Shown here piece by piece: positions 20,406-30,622 of a stretch of 64,000 nucleotides of DNA. Within the stretch, counting starts at the first letter, position 1; every line of letters begins with the position of its first letter. The notes under the pieces were generated by a model. The model saw only the letters and a program-made list of their open reading frames with translations. It was not told where the DNA came from and searched no databases. The stretch comes from Leishmania martiniquensis (taxonomy: Eukaryota > Euglenozoa > Kinetoplastea > Trypanosomatida > Trypanosomatidae). Made by a program: the position numbers and the translations under genes. Location of the stretch: positions 379,501 through 443,500 of the forward strand of contig NC_090163.1 of the NCBI RefSeq assembly GCF_017916325.1, given 5' to 3'.

Positions 20406-23400
20406 GTAGCGCGCCGCCCCTGAGATCTCGGTGTGACGGAGGCGGTAGGTGGAGAGGCGCCGTGGTGTCTCGCCGCTGCGTGGTGAAAAGCTGTGGGAGA
20501 GAAAGAGAAACGGTGAAAGAAAGCGGGTGCGCAGACGTCTCTGTGCTCCGTGAGGCTGTTAAGTTCGCCTGTGCAAGGCGGTCCTTGAGCGCATGCTCCC
20601 GCTCTGGGGACATGGGTGGACAGGTGCGGGCATTCACGGCATCAAGGCGCTCCCCGATTGTATTTTCTTCTCTTGCCCTTTTTTTTTTCTCTGGTGTGGT
20701 GCTGATGTGACCACGTAGCGGAGAGAGGGCGAGCGAAACGTAAAGAGGCGCGGGATGGGGATAACCGTTGGGAAGGGAGGCCGTTACGTCTGCCTCTTCT
20801 TCCCTCTTTTCATGTGTGGACATGTCGCCGCTCTTTGGACGTGTACGTCTGTGCTTATCTGTGCATGCGCGGGCTATTGCCCCCTTCGACTTTCCTCTAT
20901 CTCTCTCTATATATATGTATCGATCTATGTCTGTGCGTCTCTTCATGGGTGTTTCGCCTTCTCTCCTCGGCTCTACCCGGCCCCTCCCCGCCCGCTCAGT
21001 CGCTGAAGACGTGTGTCTACTCCTCCGTATCTGTACCGCTTCCTATGGACGCCACGGTGAGGGGCACCTCACTCTCTCTCGCGAGCTTGCTCCTCGCCCC
21101 CCTCCCCTCCTTTCCCTCTTCCTAAGTCGCTCTCGCAGTGGGTCGTGCAGCACAGGGCGTTCTAGTGGACAGGGGCATCCTCTCCGACATGAGCTTAGCA
21201 TTCTCTCCACACTCTGTTTCATTGGCATTGCTGGCATTGCCTTCCCCGCCAGCCGGGTCAGTGAGTCCTCATCGAGTCGACGATCTACAAGAGCAGTCTT
21301 GCATGCTTTTCTCTTTGCGGCGCCGAAGCGCCCCTTCTGTGTATCACTACTGTTCACAATTTTAACAGCACCCGCGCGACAAATACAGAAAAAAGACACA
21401 CCGCTCTCCGTTCTACGCGTCAGGCAACGCTAAGGTAGTGAAAGGATGTGGCGGCAACATGCAGGCCCATGTGGCCAAGATCTCTCTGCGCGGCTGACGA
21501 CCTCGTCCTTCACTACCCTGGCCCGATTACACTCCCCCCTCCGACACACACACACGTGCACGGTTGCCTGTGGTACTGGCCCTGCGGCGATCGTGCGAGG
21601 AGGGAAAGAGAGTGGTGCACGGCACCTTTCGCATATATTTCTCCTCACCTTCACCCTGCCCCTCCTTCCCTTCCCTTTCCTCTGTATCGATTTCGCACCC
21701 AACATGTGCGTCTCACGTACCACATATCCTCTCTGCCTTTGGCTTTTCACGTACTCCCTTCGCCCTCTTAGTCCCCGCACGGCCTCTTCATTAGCTTCTG
21801 CCTACCTCTCCCTCACCTATTGCTGCAAGGAGACGCTTGGTCAACCCACGACCCCACGAGGAGGGCAATCGTACCGGGCCCATGTAGAGGAATAGACATA
21901 CACACACACACACATCTCTATACATCAAACACCTAAACCGTCGCAGCACCTCTCCCTCTCTTGCTGCCACTGCTGTGATGTGAAGCTGGCAAGCGAAACA
22001 GCTATCTGCTCCCCTTTTTCTTTCTTCGTTCTCGCCACATCGCGCGCGCACGCCTTTCCCTGGGCGCGCATCTGCATTACGTGTAAGACGAGGTGACAGA
22101 GGGCATAAAACAGGAAATATACCGCCCGTCTCACTTTGCCAGTCATCCCCTTTCCTCTCCTCCCAAGACCGACGAGAAAAGAAAAGAGGAAGGAGAAAAC
22201 GCTATCGCAGCTCTCTTGAGGGCTTTGCCGTGTGTGCGTGTGTGGGGGAGACGAGTAGCCATTGCCGACACCGAAGTGAGCGCTCTCATCGTGGGCGCCG
22301 CTGAGAGCGTTTCCGTTTTCTGTGACGTTATTCGGGTAACGCGCCGGCCATCCCCATCCCTATCCCTCTCTCCTCTGCTCTCTTCTGCCTTCCTTCTCGC
22401 CGCTTACCTTTTTCTATTTCTCATCTCCTCTAAGCCCGTTGGAAGACACCCTTCTCACCCCACCCACCCCGTGGCCGACGCACAGACGTACCACAGTCGT
22501 TCGTGCATCTTACCCACTTGTCGTGTTCGGTCGTTTTCTGTTCTCACTCGTCTTCTCGTACTTTTTAGTCTCTCTCTCTGTGTGTGTGTCTGTGGCCTTG
22601 TACATACCCGTTCTGTTGCCCGCGTTGCCATCTTGCTATTTCACCTTCCTCTCAAAGGGCCTTTCACATTCGTTTTTCTGCTCCGCCTCACCTTCGCTTT
22701 CCTCTCTTTTTTTCTTTGGTGTCTCCGTCTCGTCCACCTCTTCCCTCCGTCCCCCCCTCCCGACTCGGGTCCGGTGCTTCTCTTTCGTGAGTGTACCGGT
22801 GCCTCTTTGGACACCGCCTCTCGTATCGCGTGACTCGCCCACCATCATCCAGTGCACACATACGCACACGCTACTTCCCTCCATTCCCCCTTCCCTTGCC
22901 CCGCCGCTTCTCTTGTGCTTGTCGCTCCTGATCGCTTTATTGCTCTCTCTCTTCCTCTCTCCTCCCTCCTCCTCCTTCCGTCCCTTCTCTTCGCCTCGCC
23001 ATTTCTCCAGAGTTTTTTTTGAATGTCTTCTTTGTGCACGTGTGTATACGCATGTGTGTGAATAAGTGTGAGTGCGTGTCTGACTGATTGATGCCATCGC
23101 CTCTTTCGTCCTCTCTTGATCGAAACTTTACCCGCACTTTTCTCGCTCTCACTCCATCCCTCTCCCTCCGTGGTGACTGTTGTTGCCGTTCTGCCTGTCT
23201 GTGTGCTGTGTGACCACTCTCTCTCTCTGTGGTTCCGTTTGCTCCTTTCTCTTTGCGTTCGCTCCCTCGTTTTTATTTTCGCCTTTCATCCGGTGTCTTC
23301 TTGTGCGTGTGTGCTTGCGCACGAACTCGGAGGGTACCTCATCGTCTGCGCAACGGCGAACGTCTCGCGTGGACGTCAGTTTCTTCTCTCCGTGCCTTTT

Positions 23401-23865
23401 CTTTTGCGTGTTGTGCCAAGTGGGCCAGAGGTGAAGCGTGCATCAGGAGAGGAGCAGAAGGTGTGACGAGACGTGTCCTAATCCGTCCCTTAAAGGGGAG
23501 GAGCTCCGCTTTTTTTTTCCTACCTAGCGTCTGCGGAGGTTGGGGTAGACGTTGGTGGTGCGGCTGCTGCGGGAAGGGGCAGCGGTGCGTGTGCGCATAT
23601 TATTGCTAACCTGTGCCCCCCTCTTCACGCACGCTGACAGGCCGGTGTGCACTGAGGTCTCATACGATTCCTCCCTTTACTGCTCTTTCTTTGAAGTTGG
23701 CGCCCTTCTGCTCTGCGTATCTTTGTCGGGAAGTATACTGGGCGCACTGACCCCTCCCCCCTTCCCTCACTCTTCACCCTCCTGAGCCAGCCAGCCCGCA
23801 CGCGCGCTTGTATGTGTGTGCGCGTGTGTATACGTGTGCGTGTGCGTTTGCGCATGTGAGGCCTG
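20406..23865 (+). other. Long CT-rich intergenic spacer
   Basis: 3.46 kb with pervasive pyrimidine tracts on the + strand (20860-21130, 22340-22440, 22660-22760, 22870-23010, 23140-23290). There is a CA repeat at 21897-21914. No convincing gene is found; long open frames translate to Ser/Leu/Phe/Pro-rich low complexity. The likely acceptor for the next gene is the AG near 23785 after the tract at 23750-23782. Confidence 0.6.
21897..21914. repeat. (CA)n microsatellite
   Basis: An uninterrupted run of CA dinucleotides just upstream of a CT-rich tract. Confidence 0.8.
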
Positions 23866-26496
23866 ATGAGCGCAGAGAGTGCCATGGGGAATTCGAGCGC
23901 GCGGGTACAATCCGACGCGGCAACTATGTCGGCGGCAGCCAAGTCGCAGAACCGGCCCGACAGCGTGCCTCTCCCTACGGCGCCTTCGTCTCACAGCGCC
24001 TCACTGAGCGGCCCCCTGCGGTCATTGCCAGGGTCGCGGCGGCCACCGCGTCGGCCTGTGCGCCAGAGCGATACCCCACCCTCCCCACCTATACAGCACC
24101 CGCCCAACCTACCGTCAACGATCACATCGACGCCAATAATGTTGCTTGAGCGGCAGCAGCTGGCACAGACACTGCAGCTGCGTTACAACTGCTCAGCTGC
24201 CTGCGCCACCTCCACCGTGAACAGCTACTACCCAGATGAAGAGAAGTGCCGGGCAACAATCCAAGGCAAAATGACCGCACCCTTTGCCTTGGCTGTTGGA
24301 ATGGTGCCCAAACAGCGCGAGTATGTAGACAGCCTGCGCGACAACCTCGCTGCTGCCTTTCAGCACTTTCCGTACCTCAACGGTTGTGCACAGCCGCAAG
24401 ACGAGGAGGCGCAGGATGTGTGTGGCAACCTCGTTGCCAGCGGCGACAGCGTCAAAAATGGTGCGGCGTCGACGTTCAGTTCTATCGACTGGGCTGGAGT
24501 GCGGGCTCACCTCTTGGCACCCGATAAGGCTCCGCTGTGGTACATGCATACAGAGTTGGTGTTTTCAGGAGACACCCGAGATGTGCGTGCGTACGAGAAT
24601 GCCTATCAGAGCCTCATTGTCAAGGAGGGCTTCTCGCATGTCGTGGGGTGCTACGCTTCCGGGGATGGCGTGGTGCCGGCACTCGACTACGTCAACGCGC
24701 GGCTGTGCGGTGAGTCTGTCCAGTCTCTCGCCCGGCGTATGGGCTTTGGTGAGGACGTCGTGGACGCGCTCGATGGTGTTGAGGCGGAGGTGCCCACGCG
24801 TGTCTACACGCGCGTGAACGTGTTTGGCAACAACCCCGCCACATCCTGCTCCTCCAGACAGAATAAGGGGCACGCGCAGCAGGTGCTCAAGGAAGCGGGG
24901 CTCGCCTACATTCGCTCCTTCGTGACAACCTGTGCTGCAGAGGCGGTGGCGAGGGTGAGAGATGGCGCGCTGCTGCTCCCAGTCGTGGTGAAGCCAAACT
25001 CAGGGGCAGGGTCCGAGTTTGTCACCCTCTGCTACACGGCGGATGACATATTTGTCGCCTTCTCGATGGTGGAAGGCGTGCGCACTTCCCAGGGCACCGA
25101 CGCGGCACAGCTTGTTGTGGAGGAGTACATCGAGGGCCCCGAGTACGTCGTGAACACGGTGAGCTACCAAGGCGTGCACGTTGTCACAGATGTGTGGGAG
25201 AGCTGGAAGTACCCGGAGCCGGTCGTCACGACTGGCTTGACGCGCCTCGCCGAGGAGGCGCTGCGCTCCGCCGGGGTCGAGCGCCAGAAGCAGCACAAAA
25301 CGTCCATCTTGTACGACAGGCAGACCCTCATCGCGGATCTGGCGGGCTTGCCACCGAGCCATGGCGCACGACGGGTTGTCGAGTACACGCTCAAGTGCCT
25401 CGACGCGCTGGGCCTCGAGAACGGCTGCGGACATAGCGAAGTGCGCCTTGACACGCGGAAGGCGGCGCGCAATTGGCGGCAGCAGGAACGACAAGGGCTG
25501 AACAAGAACGACCCTCTCGGAAAGGTCCATGGCGAGAGCTTTGAGGGCGAACCAATCTTGATTGAGCTCAATTCGCGCATGCAGGGCGACACCCCACGCA
25601 GCACCGAAGTAGTCGGCTACGACCAGTACTCCCTACTCGTTTACATCTCAGAAGCCGTGAACGTGTTCGGCGCGGCCACGGCCGTCTCCACCGCATTCCC
25701 CTTCCGCGTCGGCCCGTCTCCTCGGCCGCCGAGGGTAGGGGAGATTCCGTGGCCACCCGTGCCGCGTCTGTACCGTGCGAGGCCCTCCCCCGGCCCGCCC
25801 ATGGCGACGACTGTGCTGTTCCTGGCGACGCAAGAGGAGTGCATCCTCAACGGCGTTGCCCTGCGCACCCTCACCCAGCTCGGCACCTTCCAGCGCTTTA
25901 CCCGAACCATTTTCAAGCCAAACCAGCCGGGCTTTGTTACGCCCCTCCGCCACACCGTCGATCTCTTCTCCAGTCCAACATCATGTGTGATGCAGGGATC
26001 TGCTGCCGAGGTGGAGGCCGACTGCGCCGTCATACGCTCCATGGAGTCGGCAACGCTCTCCTCGTCGGCGAAGGCGGTGCTTTTCAAGCTGACCTCCTCG
26101 ATCCACGAGATGGAGCAGCTGCGCGACAACGCTCGCCTCATTGATGGTCGATTGCGCTCCGCGACGGAGGCGTATCGTGACGTCTTTGCTCAGCTGGTAC
26201 CTTCGACAAATGGGCCCGCCGAGGAAGGAAAAGAGAAGGACAAGAGGGGCAAGAGAAAGGATGCGAACTCACTTCAGCGCGAGATGGAGGCACTGCAGCG
26301 CAGCATCGCCGCCTTTCAGTCAGAGCTGTCTTGGACAAAGAATAGCCTCGCCTCCTACGAGAGACGCGCACAGCACCTGCGAACCGAGTTCTCGAAGGCT
26401 CTGGCAGACCAACAGCCGGCTCCGCTGTACATTAACTACGAGGACTTTTCAGTGATGAAAGCGGCGGGGGTGGGCAATGAGTTGGCTGTTACGTAA
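23866..26496 (+). CDS. ATP-grasp domain protein (bacterial amino-acid-ligase-like)
   Basis: 876 aa. The first ~95 residues are Ser/Pro/Arg-rich and probably disordered. The core (about 100-780) reads as an ATP-grasp ligase. A Lys/Gly-rich ATP-binding segment VVKPNSGAGSEF sits near 373; the linker VVEEYIEGPEYVV near 417 carries the conserved Glu pair and Gly; GHSEVRLDT near 522 and ILIELNSRMQGD near 563 supply the metal-binding Glu and the Glu-x-Asn/Arg set. A C-terminal lid-like part (LRHTVDLFSSPTSCVMQGSA, about 702-721) resembles the end domain of bacterial L-amino-acid ligases and carnosine-synthase-type enzymes. All expected catalytic residues appear present. The likely reaction is ATP-dependent carboxylate-amine ligation through an acyl phosphate; substrates are unknown. 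Residues about 785-850 form a charged linker (KEKDKRGKRKD) and a predicted coiled coil, an addition not expected in bacterial relatives. A bacterial origin by lateral transfer is plausible but unproven. Confidence 0.85.
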   Translation: MSAESAMGNSSARVQSDAATMSAAAKSQNRPDSVPLPTAPSSHSASLSGPLRSLPGSRRPPRRPVRQSDTPPSPPIQHPPNLPSTITSTPIMLLERQQLAQTLQLRYNCSAACATSTVNSYYPDEEKCRATIQGKMTAPFALAVGMVPKQREYVDSLRDNLAAAFQHFPYLNGCAQPQDEEAQDVCGNLVASGDSVKNGAASTFSSIDWAGVRAHLLAPDKAPLWYMHTELVFSGDTRDVRAYENAYQSLIVKEGFSHVVGCYASGDGVVPALDYVNARLCGESVQSLARRMGFGEDVVDALDGVEAEVPTRVYTRVNVFGNNPATSCSSRQNKGHAQQVLKEAGLAYIRSFVTTCAAEAVARVRDGALLLPVVVKPNSGAGSEFVTLCYTADDIFVAFSMVEGVRTSQGTDAAQLVVEEYIEGPEYVVNTVSYQGVHVVTDVWESWKYPEPVVTTGLTRLAEEALRSAGVERQKQHKTSILYDRQTLIADLAGLPPSHGARRVVEYTLKCLDALGLENGCGHSEVRLDTRKAARNWRQQERQGLNKNDPLGKVHGESFEGEPILIELNSRMQGDTPRSTEVVGYDQYSLLVYISEAVNVFGAATAVSTAFPFRVGPSPRPPRVGEIPWPPVPRLYRARPSPGPPMATTVLFLATQEECILNGVALRTLTQLGTFQRFTRTIFKPNQPGFVTPLRHTVDLFSSPTSCVMQGSAAEVEADCAVIRSMESATLSSSAKAVLFKLTSSIHEMEQLRDNARLIDGRLRSATEAYRDVFAQLVPSTNGPAEEGKEKDKRGKRKDANSLQREMEALQRSIAAFQSELSWTKNSLASYERRAQHLRTEFSKALADQQPAPLYINYEDFSVMKAAGVGNELAVT

Positions 26497-28670
26497 GCGC
26501 TCTGCGCGCGAGTGGCGGCGCGTTGCCGTCGTCGTCTTTTTGTCATCGTGGACGTGTTTTTCTGAACTGCTTGCGTGAAAGCGATGATGTCTAGGGGTGC
26601 TTTGTCGCGGTGTAGGGATTCGTGAACTATCGGTCACTTCTTGGACTCACACATACACACACACACACATATATATACAGACAGACAGAGTGGCATATGG
26701 CAGTGGTCGAGAACCTGATCATCTCGTCAAGGTGCTTCGGAGTGGTCTGAGACGCTGCAGCCTCACCCTCCATCAAGCCGGCGTGACCGCTCGCAGCTAT
26801 TCACACGCCCCTCTCCCTTTTACTTGCTCCACGTGTTCGCCCTCGCACATGCGCTTCTCTGGTGCGGGTGTAAGTTTCTTACCCTCTCCGCTGCGCACAG
26901 CACCCCGGCTAACGGTCCGAATAGTTTTGCTCACTGTTTACTCTCCCCTTGCCGGCTGCCGTTACTGCGGCAAAACAAGAAGAACGGAGAATGCGGGCAG
27001 GCACTCCGGGACACGCGCACACGCACACAGGGTTGTCGACAACTGAAGCGGTGCAAACATCGTCCTGCACACCTCCTTTTGTGAGGTGGAGGGGAGAGCA
27101 GAGGAGAGGAGGGGGCGATTTTCAGTCCCTCTGCGTCTTCTACATTCGTGGCTTGACGAAGTCAGCAGACCCTCTCTCAAGGAGGTGTTGGGAGGGGGGC
27201 GATATGGAAAGAGAGCGAGAGCTTGCTCTGGATCAGGCGCAGTCTCCCTCACGGACAGGAGAGGCACCCGGACCGCAGCACTCGGGCTCCGAGTGCGTGA
27301 AGGAATGCTGACGGTGTTCAAGGCGGCTAGATGCAGCAGTAGCACAGTAAAAGAGTGCGTCAACTACGAAGTGTGGCGGCGAATACTGCGGGTGCGCCGC
27401 AACGCAAGGCACTTGAGGCACAACCATCAAGGAGGGGGAGCAAACACATCCTTCTCGACCCTAGTCCGTCCCGTAGCGGACTGCAAACGAAGTTACTGCT
27501 GAGTGTTGTCCCGCTCGCGCCTGATGCGCGTAAGCGCCTCTCTTGGCCGCTGCGGTTGCTCTCTCGTTCTCGGCAGGGGCGCAGGCATGTGCACGCGCCC
27601 GCCATGGACACGTGCGTTGACACCTCGAACTGTTTTGCACTGCTGCTGTTCTAAATCGGCTTCCTCCAGTTCTTCTGTGTCGGTGCCGCAGGGAAAATAT
27701 TTCCTACGGCGCCATGAGCGCCGCCGTGCGCGGTGCTGCTGCTATGAAGAAAGACAAGGTGCAATGGCAGTCGGTCACACTGACAGTGGCTGGGTGTGCG
27801 GGTGCGTGTTAGCGAAGCTCAGGAGATGGCGGCGTGTGGAGGGGTCGCTGTCGTGAGGAGTAGGGGGGGCGTCACGCCCTGCACTCCTTCTCCGGCTGCC
27901 TATCATCGCTGCCCTACCCTCGAGTGGCAGCGTGCCTGGCGTGCGCCCAGCCCGTAGCAAAAAGATGTGGATATGCGCCCTGACCCATGTTGGCGGTCAG
28001 GACGCCTGCGGGACTAGCGGAGAGATGGCGCTCTGCACGTCTATCGCCCACCTGCTCGCGCGTGCTTGTGTGGATAGGGGAGACACGCCGTGCGGTGCTC
28101 TTGAACTGACTCTACTTGGCACACACCCCATCTGACGCGATGGTGCACAAGAATAGGGAGCGGCCCCATGCGGCTATACCCACTGGACGCGTAAAACGTC
28201 ACAAAAGGGCACTGCAGACGTGGCGGCCCCGCTTTTCATCGTTTTCTTGCCACTTGGCCATGGGCGCTTTCGTGAGCGTCTCCGTTGGTGCATACCTCCC
28301 CGCCCCCGCGCGCGCACTTTGGATATCTGATCGTTTGCGATACCTGTGCAGCTTTGTACACTCATTCCGTCAGGTGTGGTAGACATCCTATCCCCCGTTT
28401 CCTCTATACGGAGCTGATCAACCAAGTCTGGGATGGACGAGCGGCGCACAGGCGCACACAGAGACAAGCGGACATGGAACCTCAACAGCAAGAGCGAAAC
28501 AAAAAAAGGACAGAAGAGAAGACGCACCTCAGAGGTGAGCATGCAGGTGCTCCCCACACGCGATCGCTTCTGTGAGGGTGCCTCGCAGCGAAAGGCCGCC
28601 TCCCCCGCCCCCGCCCCCATCCGCACGCACACACACACACCACCCTCCCTCCACGCTCTGACTCTCTGCT
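26497..28670 (+). other. Intergenic spacer with a GC-rich, non-CT block
   Basis: 2.2 kb without an intact gene. A compound microsatellite is at 26648-26689. From about 27090 to 28120 the sequence loses the CT-rich UTR look and becomes balanced GC-rich, with several short open frames, suggesting a degenerate gene or retroposon. CA repeats return at 28627-28641 just before the next acceptor. Confidence 0.5.
26648..26689. repeat. Compound microsatellite (CA)n(TA)n(CAGA)n
   Basis: CA dinucleotides run into TA dinucleotides and then CAGA tetranucleotides. Confidence 0.85.
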
Positions 28671-28692
28671 TTGACTGCCTTCTCCTTCTCAG
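28671..28692 (+). promoter_or_regulatory. Predicted spliced-leader acceptor for the gluconokinase gene
   Basis: The pyrimidine-rich stretch TGCCTTCTCCTTCTCAG ends in AG at 28691-28692, 35 nt before the ATG at 28728. This supports that ATG as the start. Confidence 0.6.
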
Positions 28693-28727
28693 GTCGCTGC
28701 ACCGCCGTCTGCGCCACGCCTCGCTCG

Positions 28728-29336
28728 ATGCCTCGCCAGGTGAGCGCTGTGGTCGTTTGCGGGCCCTCAGGCGCCGGCAAAACGACAGTCGGGAAAGTGC
28801 TTGCCACAATTTTGAAGTGCTCGTTTGAGGAGGGCGACGACTACCACAGTGATGTAAACAAGAGAAAGATGCAATCTGGGGTGCCGCTGACCGATGAGGA
28901 TCGTGCGCCATGGTTGCATCGGCTCGCGGAGGAGGTTCTCGCCCCGTGCAAAGGCCGCGGTGCCGTGTCCGTGGTGCTCGCGTGCTCCGCACTGCGTCGC
29001 CGCTACCGGGACGTACTGCGTGGCATAAACAGATCCGCGTATACCGAGGAGGCCGCTGACACGTCGCAGAACTCTGAGATTTTTTTCGTGCTGCTAAGTG
29101 GGGATGCGAAGCTGATCGAGGAGCGACTGCGGGCGCGCCAGGGACACTTCATGCCTGTGTCCCTCCATCTGTCGCAGCTGTGTACACTGGAGGCGCTGCA
29201 ACCGACAGAGGTGGGTACCGTGATCGACGTGGCAGACCCGCCGGCGGCGATCGCTGAGAAGGCCGCTGAGCTCATTCGGGCCGTCACCACGTCGCCTTCC
29301 GGCGAATCGCCCCCCTCCTTTCCAAGGTGCGTCTGA
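28728..29336 (+). CDS. Gluconokinase
   Basis: 202 aa, close to the usual length of GntK-type gluconokinases (about 165-200). It phosphorylates D-gluconate with ATP to 6-phosphogluconate, feeding the oxidative pentose phosphate pathway. The Walker A motif GPSGAGKT is at residues 12-19. EGDDYHS (35-41) and KMQSGVPLTDEDRAPWL (47-63) match the family's gluconate-binding and lid pattern. CSALRRRYRDVLR begins at 86, and GHFMP near 142 followed by SQLCTLEAL completes the signature. The start is the first ATG after the acceptor AG at 28691-28692. The C-terminus (FPRCV) is not a PTS1, so glycosomal import by that route is not indicated. All key residues are present and the enzyme should be active. Confidence 0.95.
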   Translation: MPRQVSAVVVCGPSGAGKTTVGKVLATILKCSFEEGDDYHSDVNKRKMQSGVPLTDEDRAPWLHRLAEEVLAPCKGRGAVSVVLACSALRRRYRDVLRGINRSAYTEEAADTSQNSEIFFVLLSGDAKLIEERLRARQGHFMPVSLHLSQLCTLEALQPTEVGTVIDVADPPAAIAEKAAELIRAVTTSPSGESPPSFPRCV

Positions 29337-30582
29337 GTAGAGCTATTCATCGCTGCGTATCTTTGCTTCGGTGCCTCCTCCTATCGCCGCCTCTCTCTCT
29401 GTTTGTGTGTATCCCTTTGTTTTCTCGGTCGTTCTGCTCGCTACTTCACCTGCTTCCTCGCTCTGACATGGGCCACCTACCAAGGGCGTAGACGCGTGGG
29501 TACTCCCAAGCTTGCGCGCGTACCGCACGAGTACCCATCTCTTTGTAGGCTTCTGCGCCCTCTGCTCAACTCTTTTGATCGTACCTGCATCGACAGAGGC
29601 TCGTGAGCGCCACAACGAGGTGGAGGACTTTTATCCGGCTTGCCCTTTTTTCCTATTCGAACGAGTCGACTTCCACTCGGCTGCGCACCACCCGGATCTG
29701 CCACGCAGGACCGTCTCGCGTGGTGCGAAGCAGCCGTGTAGACACACGCTGCAGCCATGGCCGGCGCATTCAGTCGCGCAGAGTCGCTGCCTCCCTCCCC
29801 CGAAAAAAAAAGCGCCGCTTCCGCCTCTGACCCCGGAGGCAGCACTTTTGCTTCTTTTTTTTCACTGTTTTGTACTCCGACACCTAACGGTGAGACCGCA
29901 GACAAGACGGAAGGAAAACCAACGATTGGGATGGCAGCGGGCACGCACGATCGCAGGAGGCTGACATGGCGCACTTGCATCTTTTCCTCACCCCCCTTTT
30001 CTCCACACCCGCACACCACTTTTTTTCTTGTTTGCGTCTCTCTCCAGCTCTCATCGAAGACCACACGCTGCGTTTGCTGCCCCCCTTCTCCTCCACACCA
30101 CCTCCGTCAGTGCCATCCAGCAGTGGCTTTTCGCCTGGATCCCGGATGGCAACTGGTTACGGCGTGTGCGCTCATTGAAGGAGCCGATTCTGCCATTCCA
30201 CGGTCGCCGTATGCTTGCTGCGCGTTGTGTTTGGGAGCTCAGCTGCACAGGGCGCGTATTCGGCCTCCTTCTTCTGCCTTCCTCAGCTCTTCCTAGCACT
30301 TGCTTCCTCACGCGCCCGCCCTCTTTATCTTCTCGTAGTGCAAGGAGCGGGAGCTTGGCGTCTACACTCGCACACCCACACAGGCGTCCATACAACCGCA
30401 CCCTACCCGATACATAGACATAGACGCTCCCCGCAAGGAAGGAAGCTCATCAACACCCCCGGGCGCCGCTGACAATCCAAAGGAGAGTCGTAAGGAAAGA
30501 GACACGGGAAGGCACGCGAGAAACAAAAAGAAACGAAGGTAAACGGCAGAAGAGCAGTTGCTGCCAGCTGCAAGACGAGCGC
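29337..30582 (+). other. Intergenic spacer
   Basis: 1.3 kb, partly CT-rich (29985-30110, 30270-30340). An open frame from the ATG at 29757 (MAGAFSRAESLPPSPEKK) begins protein-like but runs into CT-rich low complexity and lacks a good pyrimidine tract before its AG; I do not call it. Confidence 0.55.
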
Positions 30583-30606
30583 ACCCCTCCCCCTCCCTCC
30601 CTTTAG
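30583..30606 (+). promoter_or_regulatory. Predicted spliced-leader acceptor for the UBR7-like gene
   Basis: The tract CCCCTCCCCCTCCCTCCCTT is followed by TAG (AG 30605-30606). The ATG lies 16 nt downstream at 30623. Confidence 0.65.
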
Positions 30607-30622
30607 GCTTGACGACGGCGCC

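Noticed and set aside
22093..22833. 246-codon + strand frame
   Set aside because: It begins at a non-ATG codon and runs through CT-rich DNA, giving Ser/Leu/Phe low complexity; no recognisable motif.
29757..30296. 179-codon frame starting MAGAFSRAESLPP
   Set aside because: First ~70 residues look plausible, but there is no good pyrimidine tract before the AG and the remainder is CT-derived low complexity.
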